This document shows, piece by piece, positions 6,455-13,714 of a stretch of DNA of 26,848 nt. Position 1 is the first letter of the stretch; every line of letters begins with the position of its first letter. The stretch is taken from IMG/VR virus record IMGVR_UViG_3300034198_007918, positions 1 through 26,848 of that record; one strand, written 5' to 3'. The translations under genes and the position numbers were made by a program. The stretch is from a virus. The notes below the pieces were generated by a model. The model was not told where the DNA came from and made no database searches. It saw only the letters and a program-made list of their open reading frames with translations.

Positions 6455-8275
6455 ATGAACGTCATCACAATCGACTTCGAAACCTACTACGACCAGCAGT
6501 ACAGCCTGTCGAAAATCACGACCGAAGAGTATGTGCGCGACGAGAGCTTTGAGGCTATCGGCGTATCTGTACAGGTGGATGCCGGTGAGCCTCAGTGGTT
6601 CAGCGGAACCAAGGCGCAGACGCAGCGGTGGCTGGACCAGTTCGATTGGGATAACGCAGTAGCTGTAGCCCACAACGCTATGTTCGACATGGCCATCCTT
6701 AACTGGCAGTTCGACATCCGACCCAAGCGCATCGCTGATACACTGTCCATGGCCCGTGCACTGCATGGCAACGAGACGGGGGTTAGCTTGAAGGCGCTGG
6801 CCGAGTTCTACGCGCTGGGCGAAAAGGGCAATGAGGTGGTGAACGCACTGGGCAAGCGCCGTCTCGACTTCACGGCTGATGACCTTGCCCGCTACGGTGA
6901 GTATTGCCGTAACGACGTTAAGCTTACCTACGCGCTTTTCGAAGCCATGCTGCCTATGTTCCCGTTGGTTGAACTTAAGCTGGTGGACCTGACCATCCGC
7001 ATGTTCACGGAACCGATGCTGGAACTGGATAAGGCCACGCTTGAGAGCCACTTAACCAAGGTTAAGCAGAAGAAGGCGGACCTGATGTCGGCTGTTGAGG
7101 CCGATAAGGACATCCTGATGTCCAACCCGAAGCTTGCCAACCTTCTCTTACAGTTGGGCGTTAGCCCACCGATGAAAATCAGTACGGCGACGGGCAAGAA
7201 AACATGGGCATTCGGTAAGACAGACGAGGGCTTCAAGGCACTGCTCGACCACTGGGACCCACGGGTACAAGCCGTAGTCGCCGCACGTATGGGCGTTAAG
7301 TCTACGCTGGAAGAGACAAGGACAGAGCGGTTCATCAAGATCGCTGAACGCGGAACGCTGCCTATCCCCTTGCGCTACTATGCAGCCCACACTGGGCGTT
7401 GGGGTGGTGACGATAAGGTGAACATGCAGAACCTGCCGCGCAAGTCACCGCTTAAGAAGGCAGTGCTGGCACCAGAGGGCTATACCTTTATCGACTGTGA
7501 CAGCAGCCAGATCGAAGCGCGGACCTTGGCGTGGCTGGCTGGGCAGCAAGACCTTGTGGATGCGTTCGACCGTGGGGAAGACGTTTATAAGATCATGGCG
7601 TCCGCTATCTACGGTGTGCCTATCGAAGACGTGACGGACGACCAGCGGTTCGTGGGTAAGACCACCATCCTTGGCTGTGGCTACGGTATGGGTGCCGCTA
7701 AGTTTCAGGCGCAGCTTAAGGCGATGGGCGTTGCGCTGGAGATGGACGAGTGTGAGACCATCATCCGCATCTACCGGCAGACCTACCCCAAGATACCTGA
7801 ACTGTGGAAGGAAGCACAAAGGGCGATCATGGCTATGATCGGACAGGCTACGGCACCGCTGGGTAAGGAGGGTGCAGTCGTGGTTAACATGATGGGTATA
7901 CGTCTACCTAACGGGCTATACCTAAGATACAATAACCTCCGGGCTTGGGAGAACCCCGACACCATGAAGCTGGAATACGTCTACGACCAGAAGAAGGGTC
8001 GTGCGACGATGAAGAACCGCATCTACGGTGGGAAGCTAATCGAGAATGTCTGTCAGGCGTTGGCCCGCATCGTGATCGGTGAGCAGATGCTGCTGGTAGC
8101 AAAGAAGCTGCGGGTGGTGATGACCGTGCATGATGCCGTTGGTGCGCTGGTACCCACGGAGCAAGCTGATGAAGGACGTGCGTATGTTGAGCAGTGCATG
8201 CGCAAGCGCCCCACGTGGGCACCTGAACTGCCGTTAAACTGTGAAAGCAAGATGGGAGCAAGCTATGGTGGATGA
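6455..8275 (+). CDS. Family A DNA polymerase with 3'-5' exonuclease
   Basis: A 606-residue replicative polymerase of the Pol I family, lacking a 5' nuclease domain. The DEDDy proofreading domain shows DFE (residues 7-9), AHNAMFD (Asn74, Asp78) and YCRND (Tyr150, Asp154). The polymerase domain shows TGRW...NLP (313-328), motif A DSSQIEAR with Asp349 and Glu354, motif B R398-x3-K402-x7-Y410-G, and motif C HDA (559-561). Four residues after the O-helix Lys is Leu406, the position of E. coli Phe762. AGAGG at 6444-6448 supports ATG 6455. Neighbouring genes supply the nuclease, helicase and primase functions expected for phage genome replication. Confidence 0.95.
   Translation: MNVITIDFETYYDQQYSLSKITTEEYVRDESFEAIGVSVQVDAGEPQWFSGTKAQTQRWLDQFDWDNAVAVAHNAMFDMAILNWQFDIRPKRIADTLSMARALHGNETGVSLKALAEFYALGEKGNEVVNALGKRRLDFTADDLARYGEYCRNDVKLTYALFEAMLPMFPLVELKLVDLTIRMFTEPMLELDKATLESHLTKVKQKKADLMSAVEADKDILMSNPKLANLLLQLGVSPPMKISTATGKKTWAFGKTDEGFKALLDHWDPRVQAVVAARMGVKSTLEETRTERFIKIAERGTLPIPLRYYAAHTGRWGGDDKVNMQNLPRKSPLKKAVLAPEGYTFIDCDSSQIEARTLAWLAGQQDLVDAFDRGEDVYKIMASAIYGVPIEDVTDDQRFVGKTTILGCGYGMGAAKFQAQLKAMGVALEMDECETIIRIYRQTYPKIPELWKEAQRAIMAMIGQATAPLGKEGAVVVNMMGIRLPNGLYLRYNNLRAWENPDTMKLEYVYDQKKGRATMKNRIYGGKLIENVCQALARIVIGEQMLLVAKKLRVVMTVHDAVGALVPTEQADEGRAYVEQCMRKRPTWAPELPLNCESKMGASYGG
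7051..7066. repeat. Inverted repeat CTTAAC-CAAG-GTTAAG
   Basis: A perfect dyad with 7-base arms around AA, inside the DNA polymerase gene. It is the third exact instance of the CTTAAC-N4-GTTAAG pattern in the window. Confidence 0.4.
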
Positions 8276-8801
8276 ACCACACGCAGTAGTGAAGCTACTG
8301 GTCGCACGGATGGAGAGCCATCCAGAAGAGTTTAAGCGTGAAAGTCCTGATTACCACCACCGTTGGTATTCGACCGTTAGCGACATAACCGAGTACGGGA
8401 ACGAGGCCGACAAGGCTGCAATCGACGCAAAGCTGCGCGACATCCGGCTGGGCGAAGCCCACGAAGATATGATGGACGAACTGCTCAACGGCCCTGATCG
8501 TCGCCGCAAGCAGGCGGAAGACGCTGAGTACGAGCGTAACCTGATTATGCAGCAAGCAAGGGCGCAGCGGAACACATCCATTCAGCAGCAAGCAGCGCAG
8601 TCTTATGCACAGCAATATCAGAACGCCGCAGGCACATTCACGCCCGGACTTCGCGGTAAGTCTATTACTGGCACTTGGATAGATGAGGCTTACGGCACCC
8701 TTACCACCATGGGCACCACTACCAACGCAAACGCCCTGCAACTGGGCAGCGAGAAGCTGGATGAGGGCATCCTCAAGAAACTGAAAGGACTACTGAAATG
8801 A
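8265..8801 (+). CDS. Hypothetical phage protein
   Basis: A 178-residue soluble protein. The start is set at ATG 8265 because it follows GGGAGCAAGCT, a form of the leader used elsewhere; this overlaps the last codons of the polymerase gene. Residues about 55-110 are strongly charged and helical (KLRDIRLGEAHEDMMDELL, then RRRKQAEDAEYERN), followed by a Gln/Ala-rich stretch (110-130) and a Thr-rich segment near the C-terminus. No known domain is visible. Its stop overlaps the next start as ATGA. Confidence 0.7.
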   Translation: MVDEPHAVVKLLVARMESHPEEFKRESPDYHHRWYSTVSDITEYGNEADKAAIDAKLRDIRLGEAHEDMMDELLNGPDRRRKQAEDAEYERNLIMQQARAQRNTSIQQQAAQSYAQQYQNAAGTFTPGLRGKSITGTWIDEAYGTLTTMGTTTNANALQLGSEKLDEGILKKLKGLLK

Positions 8802-9436
8802 GCGAGTACCAATTCACCAAAGACTGGTTCCAGTGGGCACCGGAGGTCTGGAAGCAGCTTATCCCGCTGTTGCCGGAGCGTAAGGCTTTCCTTGAAATAG
8901 GTTCCTTTGAAGGCCGCAGCACAGTCTGGATTGCTGAGAATATGGTAGGACCTGAGGATTGGGGCGAAATCCACTGCATCGACACGTGGGAAGGCGGCGA
9001 AGAGCATAAGGAGTCTGGTGAGGACATGGACAGCGTGGAAGCGCGGTTCGATCACAACATTGCATTGCTCCAAACCAAGCAGGATGTAGGGGTGTCGGGG
9101 AAGACAATCCCCAAAAATAACATCCATAAGCACAAGGGCACCTCAGCCCAGCACCTCGCTCACTGGCTGGTGGAAGACCCGAAGGACCACCCGACCTTTG
9201 ACTTTATCTACATCGACGGGAGCCACAAGGCACCGGACGTTCTGACTGATGCTTGCATGGCATGGCCGCTGCTCAAGGTCGAAGGGCTTATGGTATTCGA
9301 CGATTACACATGGGGCAACCCGCGTGACGCACTGCACCGGCCCAAGATCGCAATCGACGCCTTCACCAACATCTTCGGTGAGACGGCAGAGATTATCCAC
9401 GTTGGTTATCAACTCGTAGTAAGGAAGAAGGGGTAA
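8798..9436 (+). CDS. Class I SAM-dependent methyltransferase
   Basis: A 212-residue Rossmann-fold methyltransferase of the Methyltransf_24-like type. Motif I is FLEIGSFEGRST (residues 31-42), which binds S-adenosylmethionine. HCIDTWEG (59-66) follows strand 2, and FDFIYIDGSHKAPDV (134-148) together with GLMVFDDYTWG (163-173) forms the metal- or substrate-binding part typical of sugar and small-molecule O-methyltransferases. It lacks the (D/N)PPY motif of adenine-N6 or cytosine-N4 DNA methylases. The start overlaps the previous stop as ATGA. A glycosyltransferase lies about 500 bases downstream, so the pair may modify a glycan or a modified nucleobase; the target is unknown. Confidence 0.85.
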   Translation: MSEYQFTKDWFQWAPEVWKQLIPLLPERKAFLEIGSFEGRSTVWIAENMVGPEDWGEIHCIDTWEGGEEHKESGEDMDSVEARFDHNIALLQTKQDVGVSGKTIPKNNIHKHKGTSAQHLAHWLVEDPKDHPTFDFIYIDGSHKAPDVLTDACMAWPLLKVEGLMVFDDYTWGNPRDALHRPKIAIDAFTNIFGETAEIIHVGYQLVVRKKG

Positions 9437-9624
9437 TGGTTATGATTGATCTGGTTAGCGTGTGCATCAGCGTAGTTTTCGGTGGGATTATTGGCGTAGT
9501 CGTCATGATGCTTTCTGAAATCGGGAAAATGACCAAGCTCAAGGAAGAGAACGAGCGGCTGAACCAGAAGCTACAGCGCGACAATCCCCGTGATGCACAC
9601 GGGCGTTTCACAAGGAAGAAGTAA
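9436..9624 (+). CDS. Small single-span membrane protein
   Basis: A 62-residue protein joined to the methyltransferase gene by a TAATG overlap. Residues 3-26 (starting MIDLVSVCISVVFGGIIGVV) form one hydrophobic transmembrane helix. A charged coiled-coil helix follows (EIGKMTKLKEENERLNQKL, about 28-46), then a basic tail ending in DAHGRFTRKK. By the positive-inside rule the tail faces the cytoplasm. It has no lipobox or Rz-like proline-rich region, so a spanin role is not supported. It could anchor a partner at the inner membrane. Confidence 0.65.
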   Translation: MVMIDLVSVCISVVFGGIIGVVVMMLSEIGKMTKLKEENERLNQKLQRDNPRDAHGRFTRKK

Positions 9625-9782
9625 TGGGAAAAGGTAAGAAGGCGAAGACCGCCGCTGGGCAGGTCAAGGTCATTCCGAAGCGGGCACCGTTCCGCAAGGT
9701 GTGCAGCACCTGCCACTCAAGCTGGCTGGGTGATCTGATCTACGACTGCGGCCACAACGACTTCGTAGAAGTGGACATCTAG
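9624..9782 (+). CDS. Small zinc-ribbon-like protein
   Basis: A 52-residue gene starting at ATG 9624, which overlaps the stop of the membrane-protein gene as TAATG, with AAGGA just upstream. The N-terminus is a basic arm (GKGKKAKTA, then PKRAPFRK). Cys27-x2-Cys30 followed by Cys42-Gly-His44 gives a plausible four-ligand zinc site in a short beta ribbon, ending in acidic FVEVDI. Proteins of this shape bind nucleic acids or protein partners. It is supported by coupling to both neighbours and by the intact Cys pattern; family membership was not tested. Confidence 0.6.
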   Translation: MGKGKKAKTAAGQVKVIPKRAPFRKVCSTCHSSWLGDLIYDCGHNDFVEVDI

Positions 9783-9791
9783 ATCGTGGTG

Positions 9792-9962
9792 ATGGTTAGG
9801 AAGGGCGTCTTCAAGTGGACGCCGGAACTGGAAGCAAAGCTCGTGGGCCTGTTCGATTATGGCCTTAGGGCTGCTGACGTAGCCGAACAGATGGGCATCT
9901 CTATCTGCGCTGCCGAAGCGCGGTATCGCAAACTTAAGAAGGCACAGCAAAATGACGGATGA
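9792..9962 (+). CDS. Small helix-turn-helix protein (GcrA/SANT-like)
   Basis: A 56-residue basic protein. It begins FKWTPELEAKLVGLFDYGL (from residue 7) and continues with AADVAEQMGISICAAEARYRKL, a helix-turn-helix at about residues 25-48. The pattern of a WT start, a first helix, and then an A-x-IA-x-x-hG style HTH recalls GcrA- and Myb-like DNA-binding domains. ATG 9792 follows two in-frame GTG codons (9786 and 9789) and lacks a clear ribosome site, so the start is uncertain. It overlaps the next gene by 11 bases. A role in regulating transcription or chromosome binding is inference. Confidence 0.5.
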   Translation: MVRKGVFKWTPELEAKLVGLFDYGLRAADVAEQMGISICAAEARYRKLKKAQQNDG

Positions 9963-10722
9963 GATTAAGGTATCGACCAAGCGACCGAGCATCATGATCG
10001 CTACTCCCATGTACGGTGGTATGTGTACGGGGGCTTATGTGCAGGGTCTGCTGATGACTATGGCCAAGATGCGGGAACTGGGCATCAACGTGGCATGGTG
10101 CCAGATCATGAACGAAAGCCTCATTACCCGTGCACGTAACGAACTGGCCCGTGTGTTCCTTGAGAGCAATCACGACTATCTGATGTTCATCGACGCTGAC
10201 ATTGGCTTTGACAGCGAGGCTGTCGCCCACCTGCTGGCCGTGGATGACGACATCGTGTGCGGCATCTACCCCAAGAAGGAAGTGAACTGGGATAGCGTGA
10301 AGCGCGCGGCACTCGCAGGCAAGGAAGACCTTGAAGACCACGGCGGTGCCTTCGTGTTCAACATGGTTGGTGACCAGCACGTTGAGACTGACGAGCGTGG
10401 CGTCATTGAAGTGCGCCATGGAGGCACAGGCTTCATGCTCATCAAGCGTGGGGTATTCGACCACCTTGCGCCACACGTGCCGACCTACCGCACGTCGTCA
10501 TTCGTCAGGCCAGATGGTGAGTACGACAAGCCACTGACTTATGAGTTCTTTGCTACCAGCATCGACGAGAGCGGTGCGCTGCTGTCGGAGGACTACCACT
10601 TCTGTGAACTGTTTCGCAAACATGGAGGGAAGATTTACGCCCACCCCTTCATCAAACTCGACCACGTTGGGACCTATATCTACAACGGGGACATTCTGAA
10701 ATCGGGCGGCAACCTCAAGTAA
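9952..10722 (+). CDS. GT-A fold glycosyltransferase
   Basis: A 256-residue glycosyltransferase of the GT-A fold. The N-terminal strand SIMIATPMYGG (residues 13-23) starts the nucleotide-sugar domain. YLMFIDADIGFD (76-87) contains the DxD motif (81-83) that binds the metal and sugar-nucleotide. HGGTGFMLIKRGVFDHL and SEDYHFCELFRKHGGKIYAHP further on match the acceptor-side and catalytic segments seen in phage relatives. No membrane segment or signal is present, so it acts in the cytoplasm. Lying among replication genes rather than tail genes, it could modify phage DNA or a host surface precursor; the sequence does not decide. ATG 9952 overlaps the HTH gene. Confidence 0.85.
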   Translation: MTDEIKVSTKRPSIMIATPMYGGMCTGAYVQGLLMTMAKMRELGINVAWCQIMNESLITRARNELARVFLESNHDYLMFIDADIGFDSEAVAHLLAVDDDIVCGIYPKKEVNWDSVKRAALAGKEDLEDHGGAFVFNMVGDQHVETDERGVIEVRHGGTGFMLIKRGVFDHLAPHVPTYRTSSFVRPDGEYDKPLTYEFFATSIDESGALLSEDYHFCELFRKHGGKIYAHPFIKLDHVGTYIYNGDILKSGGNLK

Positions 10723-10734
10723 GGAGCAAACACA

Positions 10735-11139
10735 ATGATTAAGAAACTAGGCTACGGCCAGAAGGCCGCACGGATTATGGAGTTGCTGAACTCTTCCGAT
10801 TGGACAGACCATCAGATTGCTTATGCTGTGAAGTGTCATGTAAGCTACGTCAGGCACCTGCGGAAGAAGATGGCACATCTTGATAGCCTGATGGAGCCGG
10901 AAGAAGTCGAGACCGAAACCGCAAACGACATCCAGATGGGCGGCGACCATTATAAGCGCCTTGGCGTTGAGCCTTGGGATGTGTTCGATACATGGCCTAT
11001 CGAACAGCGCATCGGTGCGTACCGTGCCAATTGTACCAAGTATGTGATGCGGCTGGATGCCAAAGATACCCCCTTGCTAAACGCCCAGAAACTGGCGCAT
11101 TACGCCCAGAAGTTGGTAGAGGTACTAGAGGAAAGATAA
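10735..11139 (+). CDS. HTH plus DUF3310 protein
   Basis: A 134-residue protein with two parts. Residues 8-46 look like a helix-turn-helix (AARIMELLNSSDWTDHQIAY, then VSYVRHLRKKM). Residues 67-134 match the phage domain DUF3310: GGDHYK at 69-74, then WDVFDTW, EQRIGAYRANCTKYVMRL and a C-terminal helix LAHYAQKLVEVL. DUF3310 is widespread in phage early regions and its role is not established; the usual form lacks this DNA-binding-like N-terminus or has a variable one. GGAGCAAAC at 10723-10731 supports ATG 10735. Confidence 0.85.
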   Translation: MIKKLGYGQKAARIMELLNSSDWTDHQIAYAVKCHVSYVRHLRKKMAHLDSLMEPEEVETETANDIQMGGDHYKRLGVEPWDVFDTWPIEQRIGAYRANCTKYVMRLDAKDTPLLNAQKLAHYAQKLVEVLEER

Positions 11140-11140
11140 C

Positions 11141-11812
11141 ATGACAGCGTGGTCGTACAGCAGCATTAAAACCTTTGACCAGTGCCCGAAGAAGTACTTC
11201 CACCTCAAGGTGGTCAAGGACGTCAAGGACGAAGGCAACGAGGCATCACGCTATGGCAACGATGCGCACGAAGCTGCTGAACACTACATCAAGCACGGCA
11301 CCCCGATACCGGACAAGTTCAAGATTATGCGGCCAGTCGTAGAGACGCTGGCCAAATTTCCGGGCGAGAAGCACACCGAGATGAAGCTGGGTGTCCGCAA
11401 GACGGACACTGGTTACGAGCCGTGCGGCTTCTTCGACAAGGACGTCTGGTATCGGGGCATCGTGGACTTACTGATCGTGGACGGGCCGAACGCCCACATG
11501 ATCGACTATAAGACCGGCAAGAACGCCAAGTATGCCGATATGAAGCAGTTGGACCTGATGGCTGGTGCTGTGTTCACGCACTTCCCTGACGTCCTGCGCA
11601 TCAAGTCTGGGCTGGCCTACGTCGTGTCGGAAGAGTTTCTAAAGAAGGTGCACGTCCGCACCGAGCTAAGCCAGTATATGAGCGTGTTCGACAACCAGTT
11701 GAACAGCCTTGAAGATGCAACGCAATCGGGGGTCTATAACCCCAAGAGTGGCCCTTTATGCGGGTGGTGTCCTGTGGTACAGTGCGAACACCATCGTCCA
11801 AGGAGGCGTTAA
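11141..11812 (+). CDS. Cas4/AddB-like PD-(D/E)XK nuclease with Fe-S cysteines
   Basis: A 223-residue exonuclease-type protein of the RecB/Cas4 superfamily. SYSSIKTFDQCPKKYF (residues 5-20) is the usual N-terminal signature with Cys15. GNDAHEAAEHYI carries His43, GIVDLLIV carries Asp109, MIDYKTGK carries Asp122 and Lys124, and Gln136 is in the following helix. Cys207, Cys210 and Cys215 near the C-terminus complete the four-cysteine pattern that holds a 4Fe-4S cluster in Cas4 and AddB. No cas1 or CRISPR array is present, so a role in phage DNA end processing or recombination is likely. GAGG before ATG 11141 supports the start. A SNF2 helicase lies two genes downstream. Confidence 0.88.
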   Translation: MTAWSYSSIKTFDQCPKKYFHLKVVKDVKDEGNEASRYGNDAHEAAEHYIKHGTPIPDKFKIMRPVVETLAKFPGEKHTEMKLGVRKTDTGYEPCGFFDKDVWYRGIVDLLIVDGPNAHMIDYKTGKNAKYADMKQLDLMAGAVFTHFPDVLRIKSGLAYVVSEEFLKKVHVRTELSQYMSVFDNQLNSLEDATQSGVYNPKSGPLCGWCPVVQCEHHRPRRR

Positions 11813-12105
11813 TGCCCATGAAGGTCCGCAATTATCGCCGCGAGTACGAGACGTACCAAGGCAGTGAGCAGCAGAAGAAGAACCGCGCTGCCCGCAACGC
11901 TGCCCGCGCCAAGATGATGAAGGCCGGTAAGGTCCACAAGGGTGACGGGAAAGACGTAGCCCACGTGAAAGCCTTCGATAAGGGCGGCAGCAACAAGACT
12001 GGGCTTAAGGTAGAAAGCGCATCGACAAACCGCTCGTTCAAGCGTGATGCCAAGAGGAACCTTGTTTCCGAAACGAGCAATCGGGAACGTAAAAGGAAGA
12101 AGTAA
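11812..12105 (+). CDS. Very basic HNH-like small protein
   Basis: A 97-residue, highly basic protein starting at ATG 11812, which overlaps the nuclease stop as TAATG; AGGAGG at 11801-11806 is a strong ribosome site, and ATG 11818 is a possible alternative. Residues 47-74 (KDVAHVKAFDKGGSNKTGLK, then VESASTNRSF) match, from memory, a phage family with a reduced HNH pattern: D-x-x-H, GG-x-N, and a final Asn. Here the residue before the His is Ala where relatives often have Asp, so catalysis is doubtful. The Lys/Arg-rich tail suggests DNA binding. Confidence 0.65.
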   Translation: MPMKVRNYRREYETYQGSEQQKKNRAARNAARAKMMKAGKVHKGDGKDVAHVKAFDKGGSNKTGLKVESASTNRSFKRDAKRNLVSETSNRERKRKK

Positions 12106-13667
12106 TGCAGATCATTGACGATAAGGTGCTACTCGTCAGGACGCCAAACCCCAAGCCGATCACCAGCCAGATCAAAAAATCGAAGGTGCTGACGACGAAG
12201 GACGGTGTATCGGAAGTAGCGATATACTGGGGTATCGACGAAGCAAGGATGCTGGCGAAGATGAAGGCACCTAACGTGCCTTCTCCCATCCTACGTGACT
12301 ATTCATGGACAGGGCGGCTGACGCCGTTCGATCACCAGAAGACCACCTCCTCATTTCTGACGCTGCATGACCGCGCCTTCTGCTTCAACGAGCAGGGTAC
12401 AGGTAAGACGGCTTCCGTCATCTGGGCTGCGGACTATCTGCTTAAGCGCAACGAGATCAAGCGCGTCCTGATCCTTTGCCCCCTGTCCATCATGGATAGC
12501 GCGTGGCGGCAGGACCTGTTTAAGTTTGCCATGCACCGCTCATGCAGCGTGGCGCACGGGAGTGCCAAGCAGCGGGCCAAGATCATCAAGGCGGGTGCCG
12601 AGTTCGTCGCCATTAACTTTGACGGGCTGGCAGTCGTAGAGGACGAGATCATCGCTGGTGGGTTCGACCTGATCGTGGTGGACGAGGCCAACGCCTACAA
12701 GAACCCGACGACAAACCGCTGGAAGGTGCTTAACCGCATCGTTAACGCACTGAACCCGCGCCTATGGATGCTTACTGGTACGCCAGCAGCACAAAGCCCT
12801 GTGGATGCGTACGGTCTGGCGAAGCTGGTTAACCCTGATGGTTGCCCCAAATATTTCGGTCAGTTCCGCGACAGCGTGATGTACAAGGTGACGCAGTTCA
12901 AATGGGCATCGCGACCCAATGCCGAGAAGACGGTGCATAACGTGTTGCAGCCAGCGATCCGGTTCGAGAAGAAGGACTGCCTTGACCTGCCGGAAGTGAC
13001 GCACGTCGAGCGTGAAGCCCCGCTGACCAAGATGCAGATGGATTACTACCGTAGGCTCAAGACCGAGATGCTTATCGAAGCAGCCGGTGAAGAGGTAAGT
13101 GCGGTCAATGCGGCGACTAAGCTGAACAAGCTACTACAGATCAGCGGTGGTGCGGTCTATTCGGACGATGGCGCTGTCATCGAGTTTGACGTGTCCAACC
13201 GCCTGAACGCCGTGCTGGAAGTGATCGAAGAGGCCAATAACAAGGTGTTGGTCTTCGTGCCGTTCACGCACACCATAGAGCTACTGCGCGCCAAGCTTGA
13301 GAAGGAAGGCATCTCGTGTGATGTCATCAACGGCAAGGTGCCCGTGCATCGGCGCGGAGAGATTGTCACAGAGTTCCAGACCAAGAAGAACCCGCACGTG
13401 CTGCTCATACAGCCACAGGCAGCGTCTCACGGACTTACACTTACGGCAGCAGACACAATCATCTGGTACGCCCCGGTAACGAGCGTAGAGACTTACCTGC
13501 AAGCCAATGCCCGCATCAACCGTCCGGGCCAGAAGAACGCGATGACCATCGTGCACATCCGTGGTAGCGACGTGGAAGCAAAGCTGTACCACATGCTGCA
13601 AAGCAACATCGACAACCACGTGAAAATTATCGACCTTTATCGTCGGATAGTCTCTTCTACGTCTTGA
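12105..13667 (+). CDS. SNF2-type superfamily 2 helicase
   Basis: A 520-residue ATP-dependent DNA translocase of the SNF2/RapA type. Motif I is NEQGTGKT (residues 95-102), motif Ia lies around LILCPLSIM (122-130), motif II is VVDEAN (191-196), motif III is MLTGTPAAQ (222-230), and motif VI is QANARINRPGQ (466-476, with Arg470 and Arg473). The two RecA-like halves are joined by a helical insert at about 245-330. Its start overlaps the previous stop as TAATG. Phage relatives sit beside Cas4-like nucleases and polymerases and probably remodel replication or recombination intermediates. Its TGA stop lies inside the -35 element of the next promoter. Confidence 0.93.
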   Translation: MQIIDDKVLLVRTPNPKPITSQIKKSKVLTTKDGVSEVAIYWGIDEARMLAKMKAPNVPSPILRDYSWTGRLTPFDHQKTTSSFLTLHDRAFCFNEQGTGKTASVIWAADYLLKRNEIKRVLILCPLSIMDSAWRQDLFKFAMHRSCSVAHGSAKQRAKIIKAGAEFVAINFDGLAVVEDEIIAGGFDLIVVDEANAYKNPTTNRWKVLNRIVNALNPRLWMLTGTPAAQSPVDAYGLAKLVNPDGCPKYFGQFRDSVMYKVTQFKWASRPNAEKTVHNVLQPAIRFEKKDCLDLPEVTHVEREAPLTKMQMDYYRRLKTEMLIEAAGEEVSAVNAATKLNKLLQISGGAVYSDDGAVIEFDVSNRLNAVLEVIEEANNKVLVFVPFTHTIELLRAKLEKEGISCDVINGKVPVHRRGEIVTEFQTKKNPHVLLIQPQAASHGLTLTAADTIIWYAPVTSVETYLQANARINRPGQKNAMTIVHIRGSDVEAKLYHMLQSNIDNHVKIIDLYRRIVSSTS

Positions 13668-13692
13668 CACTGTAAAATGTTAAGTTATTGTC
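13664..13692 (+). promoter_or_regulatory. Internal promoter (cassette copy B)
   Basis: TTGACA at 13664-13669 starts the same 19-base stretch found at 6069, followed by a 16-base spacer and TATTGT at 13686-13691, a better -10 than in copy A. The distance to the start codon (51 bases) and the final GCAGACTATG also match copy A (52 bases). The -35 overlaps the helicase stop codon. It should drive the coiled-coil, SSB-like and primase genes. Confidence 0.65.
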
Positions 13693-13714
13693 AGGGTGTC
13701 GAAAGGAGCAGACT

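Noticed and set aside
8798-9436. DNA methyltransferase protecting phage DNA from restriction
   Set aside because: The (D/N)PPY motif and target-recognition region are missing; the motifs fit sugar or small-molecule methyltransferases.
9436-9624. Holin or spanin for lysis
   Set aside because: It has a single hydrophobic helix with a coiled-coil basic tail, no adjoining endolysin, and is located in the replication operon, not a lysis cassette.
11141-11812. Possible CRISPR-associated Cas4 as part of a CRISPR system
   Set aside because: No cas1, cas2 or repeat-spacer array is visible; stand-alone Cas4-like nucleases are common in phages.
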